NCBI GenBank assembly: GCA_041648175.1
Contig: JBAZPO010000009.1
Coordinates: 1 to 64,000 of the forward strand
Direction of reading: 5' to 3'
DNA from: Desulfobaccales bacterium
Lineage (GTDB): Bacteria; Desulfobacterota; Desulfobaccia; Desulfobaccales; 0-14-0-80-60-11
DNA length: 64,000 nucleotides
The notes under the pieces were generated by a model. It searched no databases and had not been told where the DNA came from. It worked only from the letters and a program-made list of their open reading frames with translations. Below are positions 49,867 through 58,776 of the stretch, one piece after another. Position 1 is the stretch's first letter; the number at the start of each line of letters is the position of its first letter. Both the position numbers and the translations under genes were made by a program.

Positions 49867-51209
49867 GACGGAGTCCCTCGCTTCAACTCCATAAGGAGCC
49901 GTTCCTGGCGGGCGGCGAATTCTTCTCGCTGGCGGGGACTGGCCCCCAGCAGGCGCGCTTGCCATCGCCTTTTAGGGGTTTTAGCCAAGACCAGGGCCCA
50001 GCGCTCCGTTGGCCGGAAAAAGGCCAGATACAGCCCGGGCAGAAACAAGAGAAAGCCGGCGTACACCCACCAGACCCCGGGATCATGCTTGACCTGGAAA
50101 ACCGAATAATACCTCAAAGGGACGGACTCTACGGTGAACCGATAGGGGCCGGGTTGCTCGCCCAACTCGGGATGGTCTTTGAGTGCCCAAAATACCTGAG
50201 GATGACCGCCGCCGGGACTATAAGCCATAAGCACCGCCGGGCCGTAGCCCTGAAAGTTGCCGTCCACCCGGACCGCGATGACCTTGCCCCGGTCCCCGGG
50301 CAACTCCACCGGCTGGCGCAGGGGCGCCTCGATGGTTTGGCGTTGCTCCCCCATTTGCACGCTCAGGCGGATGGGGCCGGTGGCTTCAGTACCATAAGAG
50401 GACTGATAGAAAGTTAAGCCTCCGAAGCTCACGGGCTCATTGACCCGGCAAGTAGCCCGGAAACCCTCCCGGCCATTTTTAAAAAAGGTCAGATCTGAGC
50501 GAAATTCCTTGGGGGTCCCTCCCGGTTCATAATAGGAAACCTGGAAGTTGTCCAGGCGCACCTGGAAGTTAAGCGGCTTCTCCGTCCGGGGTCCCACCTG
50601 AAAGGCGCTGGCCACTTCCCCCTGGTCTATGGACAACTGGCCGTCCACTCCCCAGAATTTGCCGATCAGCCCCCCCGCCAGAATCAATAGCAGGGCCACA
50701 TGGATCAGGTAAGGGCCCAACGGACGCCAGCGGCCCCGCTCCAGGAGATAAACCTCTTGATCCTGGAAAGTTTCCCGGCGGCAGTGGCCCAACTCCCGGT
50801 GCAGGACCTCCGTGATCCTTGCATGGGGGTCGACGTTCGCCGGCCAGGTAACCTGGCCCCGTTCGGGCAAAGCCAGGGCTGACTCTCGGGTGAGCGGGCG
50901 CACCGCGCGTCTCACCGCCTGGGGCAGGCCGTGGACTATGCAGGCCAGGATATTGAGCGCCAACAGGACGATGGGCGCCAGAAACCAGGGGCTGAAGTAG
51001 ACGTTGGTAAAGCCGCCCCGCCAAAGCAATTCTCCCCAGGCTTCTCCAAACCGGCCCACGTACTGGCTCGGAGGCTGGTTCTGGGGCACCACGGTACCGA
51101 TGACCGCCACCGCGGCCAGGATCAGCAGGACAAAGACGGTCAGGCGGATGGAGGTTAAGGTCCCCCATAGCCATGACTTGGGTTTAGAATGAATTCGGCT
51201 GGCAGACAT
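49863..51209 (-). CDS. resB: Cytochrome c assembly protein ResB/Ccs1 (System II)
   Basis: The 448-residue protein has three N-terminal membrane segments (about 16-36, 70-92, 155-175), a large periplasmic domain, and a last membrane segment near 383-402 (PGVWWVYAGFLLFLPGLYLAF). Family signature pieces are IGTVVPQNQPPSQY, YFSPWFLAPIVLLALNILACIVH and VSFGGLTFYQSSYG. It is the partner of ResC/CcsA in haem ligation. The presence of System II suggests c-type cytochromes are important for this organism. Confidence 0.92.
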   Translation of the reverse strand: MSASRIHSKPKSWLWGTLTSIRLTVFVLLILAAVAVIGTVVPQNQPPSQYVGRFGEAWGELLWRGGFTNVYFSPWFLAPIVLLALNILACIVHGLPQAVRRAVRPLTRESALALPERGQVTWPANVDPHARITEVLHRELGHCRRETFQDQEVYLLERGRWRPLGPYLIHVALLLILAGGLIGKFWGVDGQLSIDQGEVASAFQVGPRTEKPLNFQVRLDNFQVSYYEPGGTPKEFRSDLTFFKNGREGFRATCRVNEPVSFGGLTFYQSSYGTEATGPIRLSVQMGEQRQTIEAPLRQPVELPGDRGKVIAVRVDGNFQGYGPAVLMAYSPGGGHPQVFWALKDHPELGEQPGPYRFTVESVPLRYYSVFQVKHDPGVWWVYAGFLLFLPGLYLAFFRPTERWALVLAKTPKRRWQARLLGASPRQREEFAARQERLLMELKRGTPS

Positions 51210-51311
51210 GCATTGACCGGCGCTGGTGACCTTCTAACGATATCGAGGCATCAGGCAGCGCCCGTATTACTGGGGGAGGGAGAATGACCTGTGGAATAAC
51301 TGGGGTTAAAC

Positions 51312-51716
51312 TCAGTCTTCTTCCAGATCTTCTTCTTCGCTCAAGTGATCCTCGTATTCCTCTTCGGTGAGCAACTCATCGAATTCCTGACCGGAAGTCA
51401 TCTCCACTCTAACCAACCAACCCTCCGTGAGCGGGTCCTCATTGATGATTTCCGGCACTTCCGCCGCTTCGTAGTTAACCTCGACAACCTCGCCGGAGAT
51501 CGGGGCCTTCAACTCCCGGCGCCCATTCTTGGCTTCGATCATGCTGAAGGGCTCATCCTTGATGAACTCCTCGCCTTCCTCGGGCAGCCGCAACCCATAG
51601 ATCTCCCCCAATTTCTCCTGGAGGTAATCCGTCAGGCCGATGGTCGCCTGCGTGTCATCATCCATCCGGACCCAGACATGGTCCGGACTAAAGCGCATCT
51701 CACCGATGGTACTCAC
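51312..51716 (-). CDS. GcvH-like lipoyl-domain protein
   Basis: The 134-residue protein has the H-protein pattern: FSPDHVWVRMDDDTQATIGLTDYLQEKLGEIYGLRLPEEGEEF, then the likely lipoyl Lys in MIEAKNGRRELKAPISGEV and VNYEAAEVPEIINEDPLTEGWLVRVEM. The loop after the Lys is one residue longer than in typical GcvH. The C-terminus is a strongly acidic tail (EEEYEDHLSEEEDLEED). No gcvT, gcvP or lipoate genes are nearby, so it may serve another lipoate-dependent system (such as sHdr-type LbpA) rather than glycine cleavage. Confidence 0.82.
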   Translation of the reverse strand: MSTIGEMRFSPDHVWVRMDDDTQATIGLTDYLQEKLGEIYGLRLPEEGEEFIKDEPFSMIEAKNGRRELKAPISGEVVEVNYEAAEVPEIINEDPLTEGWLVRVEMTSGQEFDELLTEEEYEDHLSEEEDLEED

Positions 51717-51966
51717 CCCAATCCTCGAGATAGTCTGATTCCATTCCCTTTAAGGGCAGACGCTGGGGAAATATAATAACCCACAAAAGGTTTGGCAAGG
51801 GTTTTTTGCGTGGCATGTCTATCTTAGTGGTTATTGCATCATTTTTCTCTTCGTTCTGCATCTCGGGGCAACTCTGGCTTTTTAACTTGACAAGAACCGG
51901 GGCATTGATTAGTTTACTCTAAATTTCACAATCCCCACGCAGAACAGCCGAAGGGAGGCTTGCTCG

Positions 51967-52407
51967 ATGAAACAGGTTCAAAAAATTCTCTTTCCCATTG
52001 ATTTTGCCTCGCATTTTGAAAGCTTAGTGCCCTGGGTCTCCACCCTTGCGGAAAAATTTGGCGCCACCGTGTATGTCCTGTTTGTCACGCAGGATCTGTC
52101 GAATTTCTCCACTTTTTTCGTGCCCCACGGCAACATCCAGAGTTTTCAGGAAGAGGCGGTAAACTCGGCCAAAAAGAAAATGGCTGGCACCGCGCAGGAA
52201 TTCTTTAAAGGGTTTCCCAAGCTGGAAACCCGGGTGGACGTGGGCTCCCCCGCGGAAAAAATCCTGGAGTTGGCCAAGAAAGAAAAGATCGATATGATCA
52301 TCATGGGCGCCCATGGCCGCAAAGGGTTGGACCGGGCCATTTTCGGCAGTGTGGCCGACAAAGTGGTGGCAAGCGCCCCCTGCCCGGTGCTCACCATCCA
52401 TCCCTAA
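51967..52407 (+). CDS. Universal stress protein (UspA family)
   Basis: The 146-residue protein has the ATP-binding type C-terminus: DMIIMGAHGRKGLDRAIFGS followed by VADKVVASAPCPVLTI (G-x2-G-x9-GS). It starts KILFPIDFASHFESLVPW. It probably binds ATP and acts in stress tolerance as a dimer. GGGAGG precedes the ATG. A strong terminator follows directly, so it is a single-gene transcript. Confidence 0.93.
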   Translation: MKQVQKILFPIDFASHFESLVPWVSTLAEKFGATVYVLFVTQDLSNFSTFFVPHGNIQSFQEEAVNSAKKKMAGTAQEFFKGFPKLETRVDVGSPAEKILELAKKEKIDMIIMGAHGRKGLDRAIFGSVADKVVASAPCPVLTIHP

Positions 52408-52436
52408 AGCGCATCTCTCCTACGGGTGCTATCTCC

Positions 52437-52468
52437 AACCCCTCCGGTTCCGCCGGAGGGGTTTCTGT
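52437..52468 (+). terminator. Rho-independent terminator after the Usp gene
   Basis: AACCCCTCCGG (52437-52447) pairs perfectly with CCGGAGGGGTT (52453-52463) around a five-base loop, followed by TCTGTGTC. The symmetric stem may also serve the convergent thioredoxin-like gene. Confidence 0.85.
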
Positions 52469-52494
52469 GTCAGTCTCGCTCGCAACTCCCGTAA

Positions 52495-52884
52495 TTAATC
52501 CCCGATAAACTTCAACTCTCGCAGTTTCTGGATCAAGTCTTCCTTCTTGAAGACACCTTCGTGGCGGTAGACTTCCTGGCCCGCAGGGTCCAAAAACACC
52601 TGGGAAGGCACGATGGCCACTTTAAACCGGCGAAACCAGGCTTCGTCCTCATCCATATAGAGTTTCCGCACCTGGAACTGTCCGGGATACTCCTCCTTGA
52701 CGGCCAGAATCACGATTTCCGACGCCCGGCAGATGGGGCAGAATTTACGGTCGAACTCCAGCAACACCGGCAGGGCTGTCCGGGCCGCCAGACTCTGGGC
52801 CCGCGCCGGAAGCACCGGAGCCAGCCACATCCACCCCACCAGCAATAGGATCAAGATTTTGCCGCAGTTTGGTTTCTGCATCAT
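52495..52884 (-). CDS. Exported thioredoxin-like protein (CPIC)
   Basis: The 129-residue product has a signal peptide (GKILILLLVGWMWLAPVLPA) and a thioredoxin-fold domain with the redox pair in DRKFCPICRAS. The cis-Pro segment is AIVPSQVFLDPAGQEVYRHE. It should act in the periplasm, likely as a reductant or isomerase, possibly serving apocytochrome c reduction for the ResBC system encoded about 3 kb away. That link is inference only. Confidence 0.85.
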   Translation of the reverse strand: MMQKPNCGKILILLLVGWMWLAPVLPARAQSLAARTALPVLLEFDRKFCPICRASEIVILAVKEEYPGQFQVRKLYMDEDEAWFRRFKVAIVPSQVFLDPAGQEVYRHEGVFKKEDLIQKLRELKFIGD

Positions 52885-53103
52885 CCCGCTATCTCCTTCG
52901 CTAACGTTAAGTATCCCCTATTCGGAAGTTTCAGATCCTTAAACATCAGTAAAACAGGAACAGGGAAAAATCAATGGCAGGAAGCCACCAGCCGCACTTT
53001 CTCCCCCGGGCCGCAATTTTCCCTTTATAATTGTTCCCTAACGGGTGTATATCAAAATACTAGCAATGGGGATTTGCTGATCTGCATCGCATGGCGGGTG
53101 TGT

Positions 53104-53685
53104 ATGGCTGCTGCGGATTTTCAGGACTGGCTCTGCCGCCGTATCGTTACCGAGAGCCGGGACGCCATCATCTTTGCCGACCGCGAGGGCCGCATTCGCC
53201 TCTGGAATGCCGGGGCCGAGGCTATGTTCGGCTACCAGGCCGCCGAGGTACTAGGCCACGATTTGGCGGTGATCATCCCCGAGAAGCTGCGGGACCGGCA
53301 TAACCAGGGCTACCGCCGGGTCATGGCCACGGGTGTCAGCCGCTACGCCACGGAACTCCTGGCAGTGCCGGGCCTCAAGCAAAACGGCAGCCGGATATCC
53401 CTGGAGTTCACCATCACCCTGATTAAAGACGACCAGGGTGCGGTCCTGGGGGCCGCGGCCCTCATCCGGGACGTCACCACTCGCTGGCAGCGGGACCAGG
53501 AATTAAAAAGACGCCTGGCTGAGTTGGAGGCCACGGGGACAAGGGAGCTCGGGAACGAGCCATTCATGGGCCATTGGCGCAACCAAAACCATGAAAATGT
53601 AGCGCCGCCGCCCTCGGCGGCACCGGGTTGCCGCAAGCGAAAGCACACGCTGCACAGGTTGAAAACCTGTGCCACCAAACCTTAA
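53104..53685 (+). CDS. PAS-domain protein with repeat-derived C-terminal tail
   Basis: The product is about 193 residues. One PAS domain (about 8-130) has IIFADREGRIRLWNAGAEAMFGYQAAEVLGHDLAVIIP and the PAC part VLGAAALIRDVT. No kinase or cyclase output follows. From about residue 150 on (NVAPPPSAAPGCRKRKHTLHRLKTCATKP) the sequence is the translation of GCGGC and CACAGGTTGAAAACCTGTG palindromes, so the native stop has probably been lost. It lies 38 bases upstream of phoB and may modulate that system or be a decayed sensor. Confidence 0.7.
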   Translation: MAAADFQDWLCRRIVTESRDAIIFADREGRIRLWNAGAEAMFGYQAAEVLGHDLAVIIPEKLRDRHNQGYRRVMATGVSRYATELLAVPGLKQNGSRISLEFTITLIKDDQGAVLGAAALIRDVTTRWQRDQELKRRLAELEATGTRELGNEPFMGHWRNQNHENVAPPPSAAPGCRKRKHTLHRLKTCATKP

Positions 53686-53723
53686 AGAACTTTTGGACAT
53701 ATCGAGGTCTGAGGGAGATTTTC

Positions 53724-54410
53724 ATGCCCAAAGAGCACATCCTGGTGGTGGAGGATGAGGAAGACATCCTGGAGTTGTTGCGCTACAACCTGACGAAGGA
53801 AGGGTACCGGGTGACCGGAGTGCTCTCCGGCGAGGAGGGCATGCGCACCGCCCGATCCCAGCCGCCGGACCTCATCATCCTGGACCTGATGTTGCCGGGG
53901 ATCGATGGGCTGACGATCTGCCGGGAACTCAAGATGGACGCCAAGACCCGGGATCTCCCCATCATCATCCTCACCGCCAAAGGCGAAGAGGCCGACATCG
54001 TAGCGGGCCTGGAGTTGGGCGCCGACGACTACGTCACCAAACCCTTCAGCCCCCGGGTGCTGCTGGCCCGGCTCCGGGCCGTGCTCCGCCGCCGCCAGGC
54101 GGAACCCACGGTGGAAGCCGATAGCCTCGAACTCCACGAACTGGCCATCCACCCCGGCCGCCATGAAGTCCTGGTCCAGGGCCGGCCCGTGGACCTGACC
54201 TCCACCGAGTTCCGTCTCCTCGCCTTCCTGGCCCGGCGGCCCGGCTGGGTCTTTACCCGGTCCCAGATCGTCCAGGGGGTCCAGGGCGAAGACTATTCCG
54301 TGTCCGAGCGGGCCGTGGACGTTCAGATCGTGGGCCTGCGCAAAAAACTGGGCGCCGCCGGCAAATACGTCGAGACGGTGCGGGGCGTGGGCTACCGCTT
54401 CAAAGAATAA
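53724..54410 (+). CDS. phoB: PhoB-type OmpR-family response regulator
   Basis: The product is 228 residues. The receiver has ILVVEDEEDILE, phosphoacceptor LIILDLMLPGIDG, ILTAKGEE and the Lys in DDYVTKPFSP. The C-terminal winged helix has LTSTEFRLLAFLARRPGWVFTRSQI and VDVQIVGLRKKLG...YVETVRGVGYRF. ATG at 53724 lies after GAGGGAG. With PhoR just downstream and pstSCAB beyond, it is the phosphate-starvation activator, expected to bind the Pho box at 56642. Confidence 0.93.
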   Translation: MPKEHILVVEDEEDILELLRYNLTKEGYRVTGVLSGEEGMRTARSQPPDLIILDLMLPGIDGLTICRELKMDAKTRDLPIIILTAKGEEADIVAGLELGADDYVTKPFSPRVLLARLRAVLRRRQAEPTVEADSLELHELAIHPGRHEVLVQGRPVDLTSTEFRLLAFLARRPGWVFTRSQIVQGVQGEDYSVSERAVDVQIVGLRKKLGAAGKYVETVRGVGYRFKE

Positions 54411-54500
54411 GCATCGCTTTCAAATGCAAAACATTTATGTAATGCTTAATGATTCTCTTGTTTTTTTAACTGAAAACCGAAAACTGGAAACGGATTTCAA

Positions 54501-56276
54501 ATGCGCCGCCGCCGCCTGGTAGCCCAACTCTTTCCCTCATACCTGGTCATTGTCCTGTTGGCCCTGTTGGCGGTCACTTGGTACGTGTCCCAGGCCTGGC
54601 GTCATTCTTTCCTGGAGCAGACCGCCGCGGACTTGACGGTCCGGGCCGATCTGGTCAAACCGCAATTTCAGGAACTGCTCAACCCTCTAAATCCCGCGGC
54701 TGTGGACCGCCTCTGCAAGGAATTGGGCCAACTCAGCCACACCCGCCTGACGGTAATTCTGCCCTCCGGGAAGGTCGTGGGCGATTCCGCCCAAAACCCG
54801 GCCTCGATGGACAATCACGCCGACCGGCCCGAAATCCAACAGGCTTTTGGAGGCAAGATCGGCATCTCCACCCGGCATAGCTACACGGAAGAAACCCCCA
54901 TGATGTACGTGGCGGCGCCGCTCATGGAGCAGAACCGGGTTATCGGTGTGGTGCGGGCTTCCCTGCCCGTTCTCTTTATCGGCCGGGCGCTCAACGGCAT
55001 GTATTTTAAAGTCGCCCTGGGAGGCATGGGCGCCGCCCTTCTAGCGGCCCTCCTCAGTCTGCTCATGGCCCGCCGCCTGTCCCGTCCTCTGGAAGAAATG
55101 AAGCTAGGGGCCCAGCGGTTTGCTCAGGGGGATTTAAGAGTCAAGGTGCCCGTGCCCGCCTCCGACGAACTGGCCAGCCTGGCCGAGGCCTTGAACTCCA
55201 TGGCGGCTCAACTGGACCAACGCATCCGTACCATCATCATCCAGCGTCAGGAGCAGGACGCAGTGCTGGCATCCATGGTGGAGGGCGTCATGGCCGTGGA
55301 CCACCTGGAACGCCTCATCACCCTGAACCAGGCCGGTGCCCGGCTGCTAGGGGTTGACCCTGAGGCCGCCCGTGAGCGTCCCCTCCCGGAAGTGGTGCGG
55401 AATCCCGATCTCCAAAACTTTGTGACCCGCGCCCTGGCCAGCCCCAGACAGGTGGACGGGGAGATCATTCTCCGGGATAACAGCCGGGACCGGCTCCTCC
55501 AGGTCACGGGCACCACCCTTCGGGATCTCCAGGGCAAGGCCTTCGGGGCCCTGATCGTCCTCAACGACGTGACCCGGTTGCGTCGCCTGGAGCAGGCCCG
55601 GCGGGATTTTGTCGCCAATGTCTCTCATGAGCTCAAGACCCCCATCACCTCCATCAAAGGCTTCGTGGAAACCCTCCTGGACGGGGCCATGCAGGAACCG
55701 GAAAATGCCCTGAGTTTTTTGCAGATCATCGCCAGGCACGCCGACCGCCTCAACGAAATCATCGACGACCTCTTAAGCCTGTCCCGCATCGAGCAGGATT
55801 CGGAGCAGGGCAAAATTGCCCTGTCCCTTGGCCGCCTCAAGGAAGTCCTGCGCAATGCCATCCAGGTCTGCCGGGAACGGGCCGCAGCCAAGGACATCGC
55901 CATTGACCTCACCTGCCCTGATGACCTGGCCGCACAGATCAACGCCCCCCTCCTGGAGCAGGCCGTGGTCAACCTCATCGACAACGCCGTCAAATACAGT
56001 CCCGCGGCCCGGCCCGTGCAGGTGGAGGCCCGCGCCGAATTCGGCGAAGTTCTGATCCTGGTGCGGGATCAGGGTCCCGGCATCGCCCCGGAACACCTGC
56101 CCCGGCTCTTCGAACGCTTCTACCGCGTAGACGCTGGCCGCAGCCGCAAGGTGGGTGGCACCGGCTTGGGATTGGCCATCGTCAAACACATCGCCCAAGC
56201 CCACGAGGGCTATGTTACCCTCCAGAGCGCCCCTGGCAAAGGCAGCACGTTCTTCATCCACTTGCCTCAGAGTTAG
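54501..56276 (+). CDS. phoR: PhoR-type sensor histidine kinase
   Basis: The 591-residue protein has two membrane segments (about 9-30 and 168-190) around a periplasmic domain, a HAMP linker (RRLSRPLEEMKLGAQRFAQG), a PAS domain (about 250-360) and the His box FVANVSHELKTPITSIKGFVE. The ATPase domain has N box QAVVNLIDNAVKYSP, G1 VRDQGPGI, F box LFERFYRVD and G2 GGTGLGLAIVKHI. In this family it phosphorylates PhoB at low phosphate. The larger periplasmic domain resembles Gram-positive PhoR more than the E. coli form. A GAAAAC minisatellite ends 8 bases before the ATG. Confidence 0.92.
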   Translation: MRRRRLVAQLFPSYLVIVLLALLAVTWYVSQAWRHSFLEQTAADLTVRADLVKPQFQELLNPLNPAAVDRLCKELGQLSHTRLTVILPSGKVVGDSAQNPASMDNHADRPEIQQAFGGKIGISTRHSYTEETPMMYVAAPLMEQNRVIGVVRASLPVLFIGRALNGMYFKVALGGMGAALLAALLSLLMARRLSRPLEEMKLGAQRFAQGDLRVKVPVPASDELASLAEALNSMAAQLDQRIRTIIIQRQEQDAVLASMVEGVMAVDHLERLITLNQAGARLLGVDPEAARERPLPEVVRNPDLQNFVTRALASPRQVDGEIILRDNSRDRLLQVTGTTLRDLQGKAFGALIVLNDVTRLRRLEQARRDFVANVSHELKTPITSIKGFVETLLDGAMQEPENALSFLQIIARHADRLNEIIDDLLSLSRIEQDSEQGKIALSLGRLKEVLRNAIQVCRERAAAKDIAIDLTCPDDLAAQINAPLLEQAVVNLIDNAVKYSPAARPVQVEARAEFGEVLILVRDQGPGIAPEHLPRLFERFYRVDAGRSRKVGGTGLGLAIVKHIAQAHEGYVTLQSAPGKGSTFFIHLPQS

Positions 56277-56320
56277 TTCAACGTCATAACGTTCAAGGTT
56301 CAAAGTTAGGTTCGCGCTCT

Positions 56321-56373
56321 CGTTCCCAAGTTGCACTTGGGAACGCCACTTTCCGCCCAAGCTCTGGTTGGGC
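56321..56373. repeat. REP palindrome, copy 5
   Basis: CGTTCCCAAGT/ACTTGGGAACG (56321-56345) is identical to the RAYT-linked REPs at 13725-14806. A second hairpin (56355-56373, GCCCAA/TTGGGC) follows. It lies after phoR, 41 kb from the RAYT, so the family has spread in the chromosome. Confidence 0.88.
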
Positions 56374-56641
56374 ACCGCCCGTAGGGGTTAGGTCTCGCCC
56401 AATACCCCCCTGCTAAACACCATCCAGCTAATTCTTGCCAAAATCTAGCCGACCGCTCACTGCTTGCTAATTTTCACAAGCTATCCTTACGGAAATATCG
56501 CCGGTGCGCGTCATCTGCCGGGACCGGCCATATCTGCAACTGACCCAAGTCCCCCTTTGAAAACGGGGGTTTTGGGCGCAGAAAAAGGTGGCGCCAGGGT
56601 GAAAGGACTGCCGCGGGTAATTTCCCGATCTTTGCCCAATC

Positions 56642-56680
56642 CTAACAGGACGCTAACAATTTCCTAATAAACCTGACATA
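56642..56680 (+). promoter_or_regulatory. Pho box upstream of pstS
   Basis: CTAACA occurs at 56642 and again exactly 11 bases later at 56653. CTAATA follows 11 bases later at 56664 and CTGACATA at 56673. The 11-base spacing is that of PhoB/PhoP half-sites in tandem. A TATACAT -10-like sequence follows at about 56679, and the pstS start is 29 bases further. It is therefore well placed for PhoB activation. Confidence 0.8.
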
Positions 56681-56708
56681 TACATTAACTTTACAAGGGA
56701 GAGCATTG

Positions 56709-57761
56709 ATGAAAAAAGCAGCATGGTTGACAGCAGTAATGGCGGGCCTCATGGCCGCAGTCGGTTTGGCCCAGGCGGATAACATATCCATTAATGGGGC
56801 TGGCGCGACGTTTCCTTACCCCATCTTTTCCCAGTGGGCCCACAAGTATAACTCTCTCACCGGCGTCAAGCTCAATTACCAGTCCATCGGCTCCGGTGGC
56901 GGCATCGCCCAGATCAAGGCCAAGACCGTGGATTTCGGGGCTTCTGAAGAACCCCTGAAGCCGGAAGCCCTGACCGAGGCCGGCCTGGTGCAGTTTCCCA
57001 TGATCATGGGCGGCGTGGTGCTTGTAGTCAATGCTCCCGGAATCGGCCCAGGTCAGTTAAAGCTCACGAGCGAAACCTTGGCCAATATCTATCTCGGTAA
57101 GATCAGCAAGTGGGATGATCCTGCCCTTAAGGCCCTCAACCCCGACCTTAAGCTCCCTTCCCAGGCCATCACTGTGGTGCACCGCAGCGATGGTTCCGGC
57201 ACCAGCTATGTTTTCACCACCTACCTGTCACAGGTTTCATCGGAGTGGAAAGAGAAGGTGGGAGCGGGGAAATCAGTGAAGTGGCCGGCCCCCAACAGCA
57301 TCGGCGGCAAAGGCAATGAAGGCGTGGCCGGCCAGGTAAAAGTGGTGAACGGCTCCATCGGCTACGTGGAATATGCTTATGCCCTGCAAAATAAAATGGC
57401 CTATACCCAACTTAAGAATAAAGACGGAAAGTTTTTATCCCCGAACATCGAGGTCTTCCAGGCCGCCGCGGCCAATGCCGACTGGAAAAACGCCCCCGGT
57501 TACTATCTGATGATTACCAATGAGCCGGGCGAGCAGAGTTGGCCCATTACCGGCGCCACCTACATCTTGATCCATAAGGATCAGCCTAACGCCGCCAAGG
57601 CCGAGGCCATGCTCAAATACTTCACGTGGTGCTACGAGCACGGCGACGAGATGGCTAAGAAACTGGACTATGTGCCCATGCCGAAAAATGTCGTCGAGAT
57701 GGTTGAAGCCACCTGGGCCAAAGAAGTGAAGGCCGGCGGCAACCCTGTAAAATTCAAATAA
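56709..57761 (+). CDS. pstS: Phosphate ABC transporter substrate-binding protein
   Basis: The 350-residue protein has a signal peptide (MKKAAWLTAVMAGLMAAVGLAQA). Mature phosphate-binding signatures follow: INGAGATFPYPIFSQW, NYQSIGSGGGIAQI, DFGASEEPL, TVVHRSDGSGTSYVFTTYLS and GNEGVAGQVKVVNGSIGYVEY. It captures phosphate in the periplasm for PstCAB. GGGAG lies 8 bases before the ATG at 56709. A Pho box precedes it and an 11-pair stem-loop follows, so it is probably made in excess over the transporter. Confidence 0.97.
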   Translation: MKKAAWLTAVMAGLMAAVGLAQADNISINGAGATFPYPIFSQWAHKYNSLTGVKLNYQSIGSGGGIAQIKAKTVDFGASEEPLKPEALTEAGLVQFPMIMGGVVLVVNAPGIGPGQLKLTSETLANIYLGKISKWDDPALKALNPDLKLPSQAITVVHRSDGSGTSYVFTTYLSQVSSEWKEKVGAGKSVKWPAPNSIGGKGNEGVAGQVKVVNGSIGYVEYAYALQNKMAYTQLKNKDGKFLSPNIEVFQAAAANADWKNAPGYYLMITNEPGEQSWPITGATYILIHKDQPNAAKAEAMLKYFTWCYEHGDEMAKKLDYVPMPKNVVEMVEATWAKEVKAGGNPVKFK

Positions 57762-57775
57762 TCTCTTCCTGTATG

Positions 57776-57802
57776 GGTAGGGTAGGGGTAACCTACCCTA
57801 CC
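57776..57802 (+). terminator. Stem-loop between pstS and pstC (attenuator)
   Basis: GGTAGGGTAGG and CCTACCCTACC pair perfectly around GGTAA in the 79-base gap. There is no T run, so it more likely blocks 3' decay of the pstS message, or partially terminates, than acts as a full terminator. Confidence 0.7.
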
Positions 57803-57840
57803 TGATCTCGATTCATGCAATCAGACTCGGCTTCCGAATT

Positions 57841-58776
57841 ATGTCAAAATCATCCCCACTGACTTCAAGAGGCGACTACTACTTTAAGTGGCTGAGCGCC
57901 GTCTGTGCCTTCATTACGCCCCTGCTCATGGCGGGAATCTTCTTTGAATTGCTGAGCAATTCGATGCCGTCCATCAAAAAATTCGGGGTCGGATTCTTAT
58001 TCTCGCAAAACTGGAACCCGGTTACTGAGCAATTCGGGGCCGCTAGCAGCATCTTCGGGACTATCGTGTCTACCCTCATCGCCATGGTCATCGCGGTGCC
58101 CTTGAGCATCGCCATCGCCATATTCCTGGTGGAGCTGGCTCGGCCCAAGCTCAGCAAGACGGTGGGCACCATGATCGAGCTATTGGCCGCCATTCCCAGC
58201 ATCATTTACGGCATGTGGGGCATGTTCGTGTTCGGGCCTTTCATGGCCAAGTACGTGCAACCGCTGCTCCAAGGCACCCTGGGTTTTTTGCCTTTCTTTC
58301 AAGGGCCGCCCATGGGGTTGGGGATGCTGACCGCGGGGATTATCCTGGCCTTCATGATCCTGCCCTTTATCTGCGCCATTACCAGGGACGTGTTCCAGTT
58401 GGTGCCCAACGTGGTCAAGGAATCGGCCCACGGCATGGGGGCCACCACCTGGGAAGTCACCTATAAAGTGACCATCCCTTACGGGTTGGTGGGGATTATC
58501 GGAGCCCTGTTTCTGGGCCTGGGCCGTGCCCTGGGAGAGACCATGGCGGTCACTTTCGTGATCGGCAACGCCCACCGCATCTCTCCCTCCCTTTTTGCTC
58601 CGGGCAACAGTATCGCCTCCACCCTGGCCAATGAGTTCACCGAAGCCACGGAGCTGATCTATCTCAGCTCCTTGATTGAACTGGGCCTGGTATTGTTTGT
58701 CATCACTTATCTGGTGCAGATGCTGGCTCAGTACATGCTGCGAAAGATGTACAAATCCTGGAGTGTGGGCTTATGA
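57841..58776 (+). CDS. pstC: Phosphate ABC transporter permease PstC
   Basis: The 311-residue protein has six membrane segments, with the permease EAA-type loop ESAHGMGATTWEVTYKVTIPYGLVGIIGALFLGLGRALGET. N-terminal YYFKWLSAVCAFITPLLMAGIF is usual for PstC. It ends with an ATGA overlap with pstA. Forms the channel with PstA in the inner membrane. Confidence 0.95.
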   Translation: MSKSSPLTSRGDYYFKWLSAVCAFITPLLMAGIFFELLSNSMPSIKKFGVGFLFSQNWNPVTEQFGAASSIFGTIVSTLIAMVIAVPLSIAIAIFLVELARPKLSKTVGTMIELLAAIPSIIYGMWGMFVFGPFMAKYVQPLLQGTLGFLPFFQGPPMGLGMLTAGIILAFMILPFICAITRDVFQLVPNVVKESAHGMGATTWEVTYKVTIPYGLVGIIGALFLGLGRALGETMAVTFVIGNAHRISPSLFAPGNSIASTLANEFTEATELIYLSSLIELGLVLFVITYLVQMLAQYMLRKMYKSWSVGL

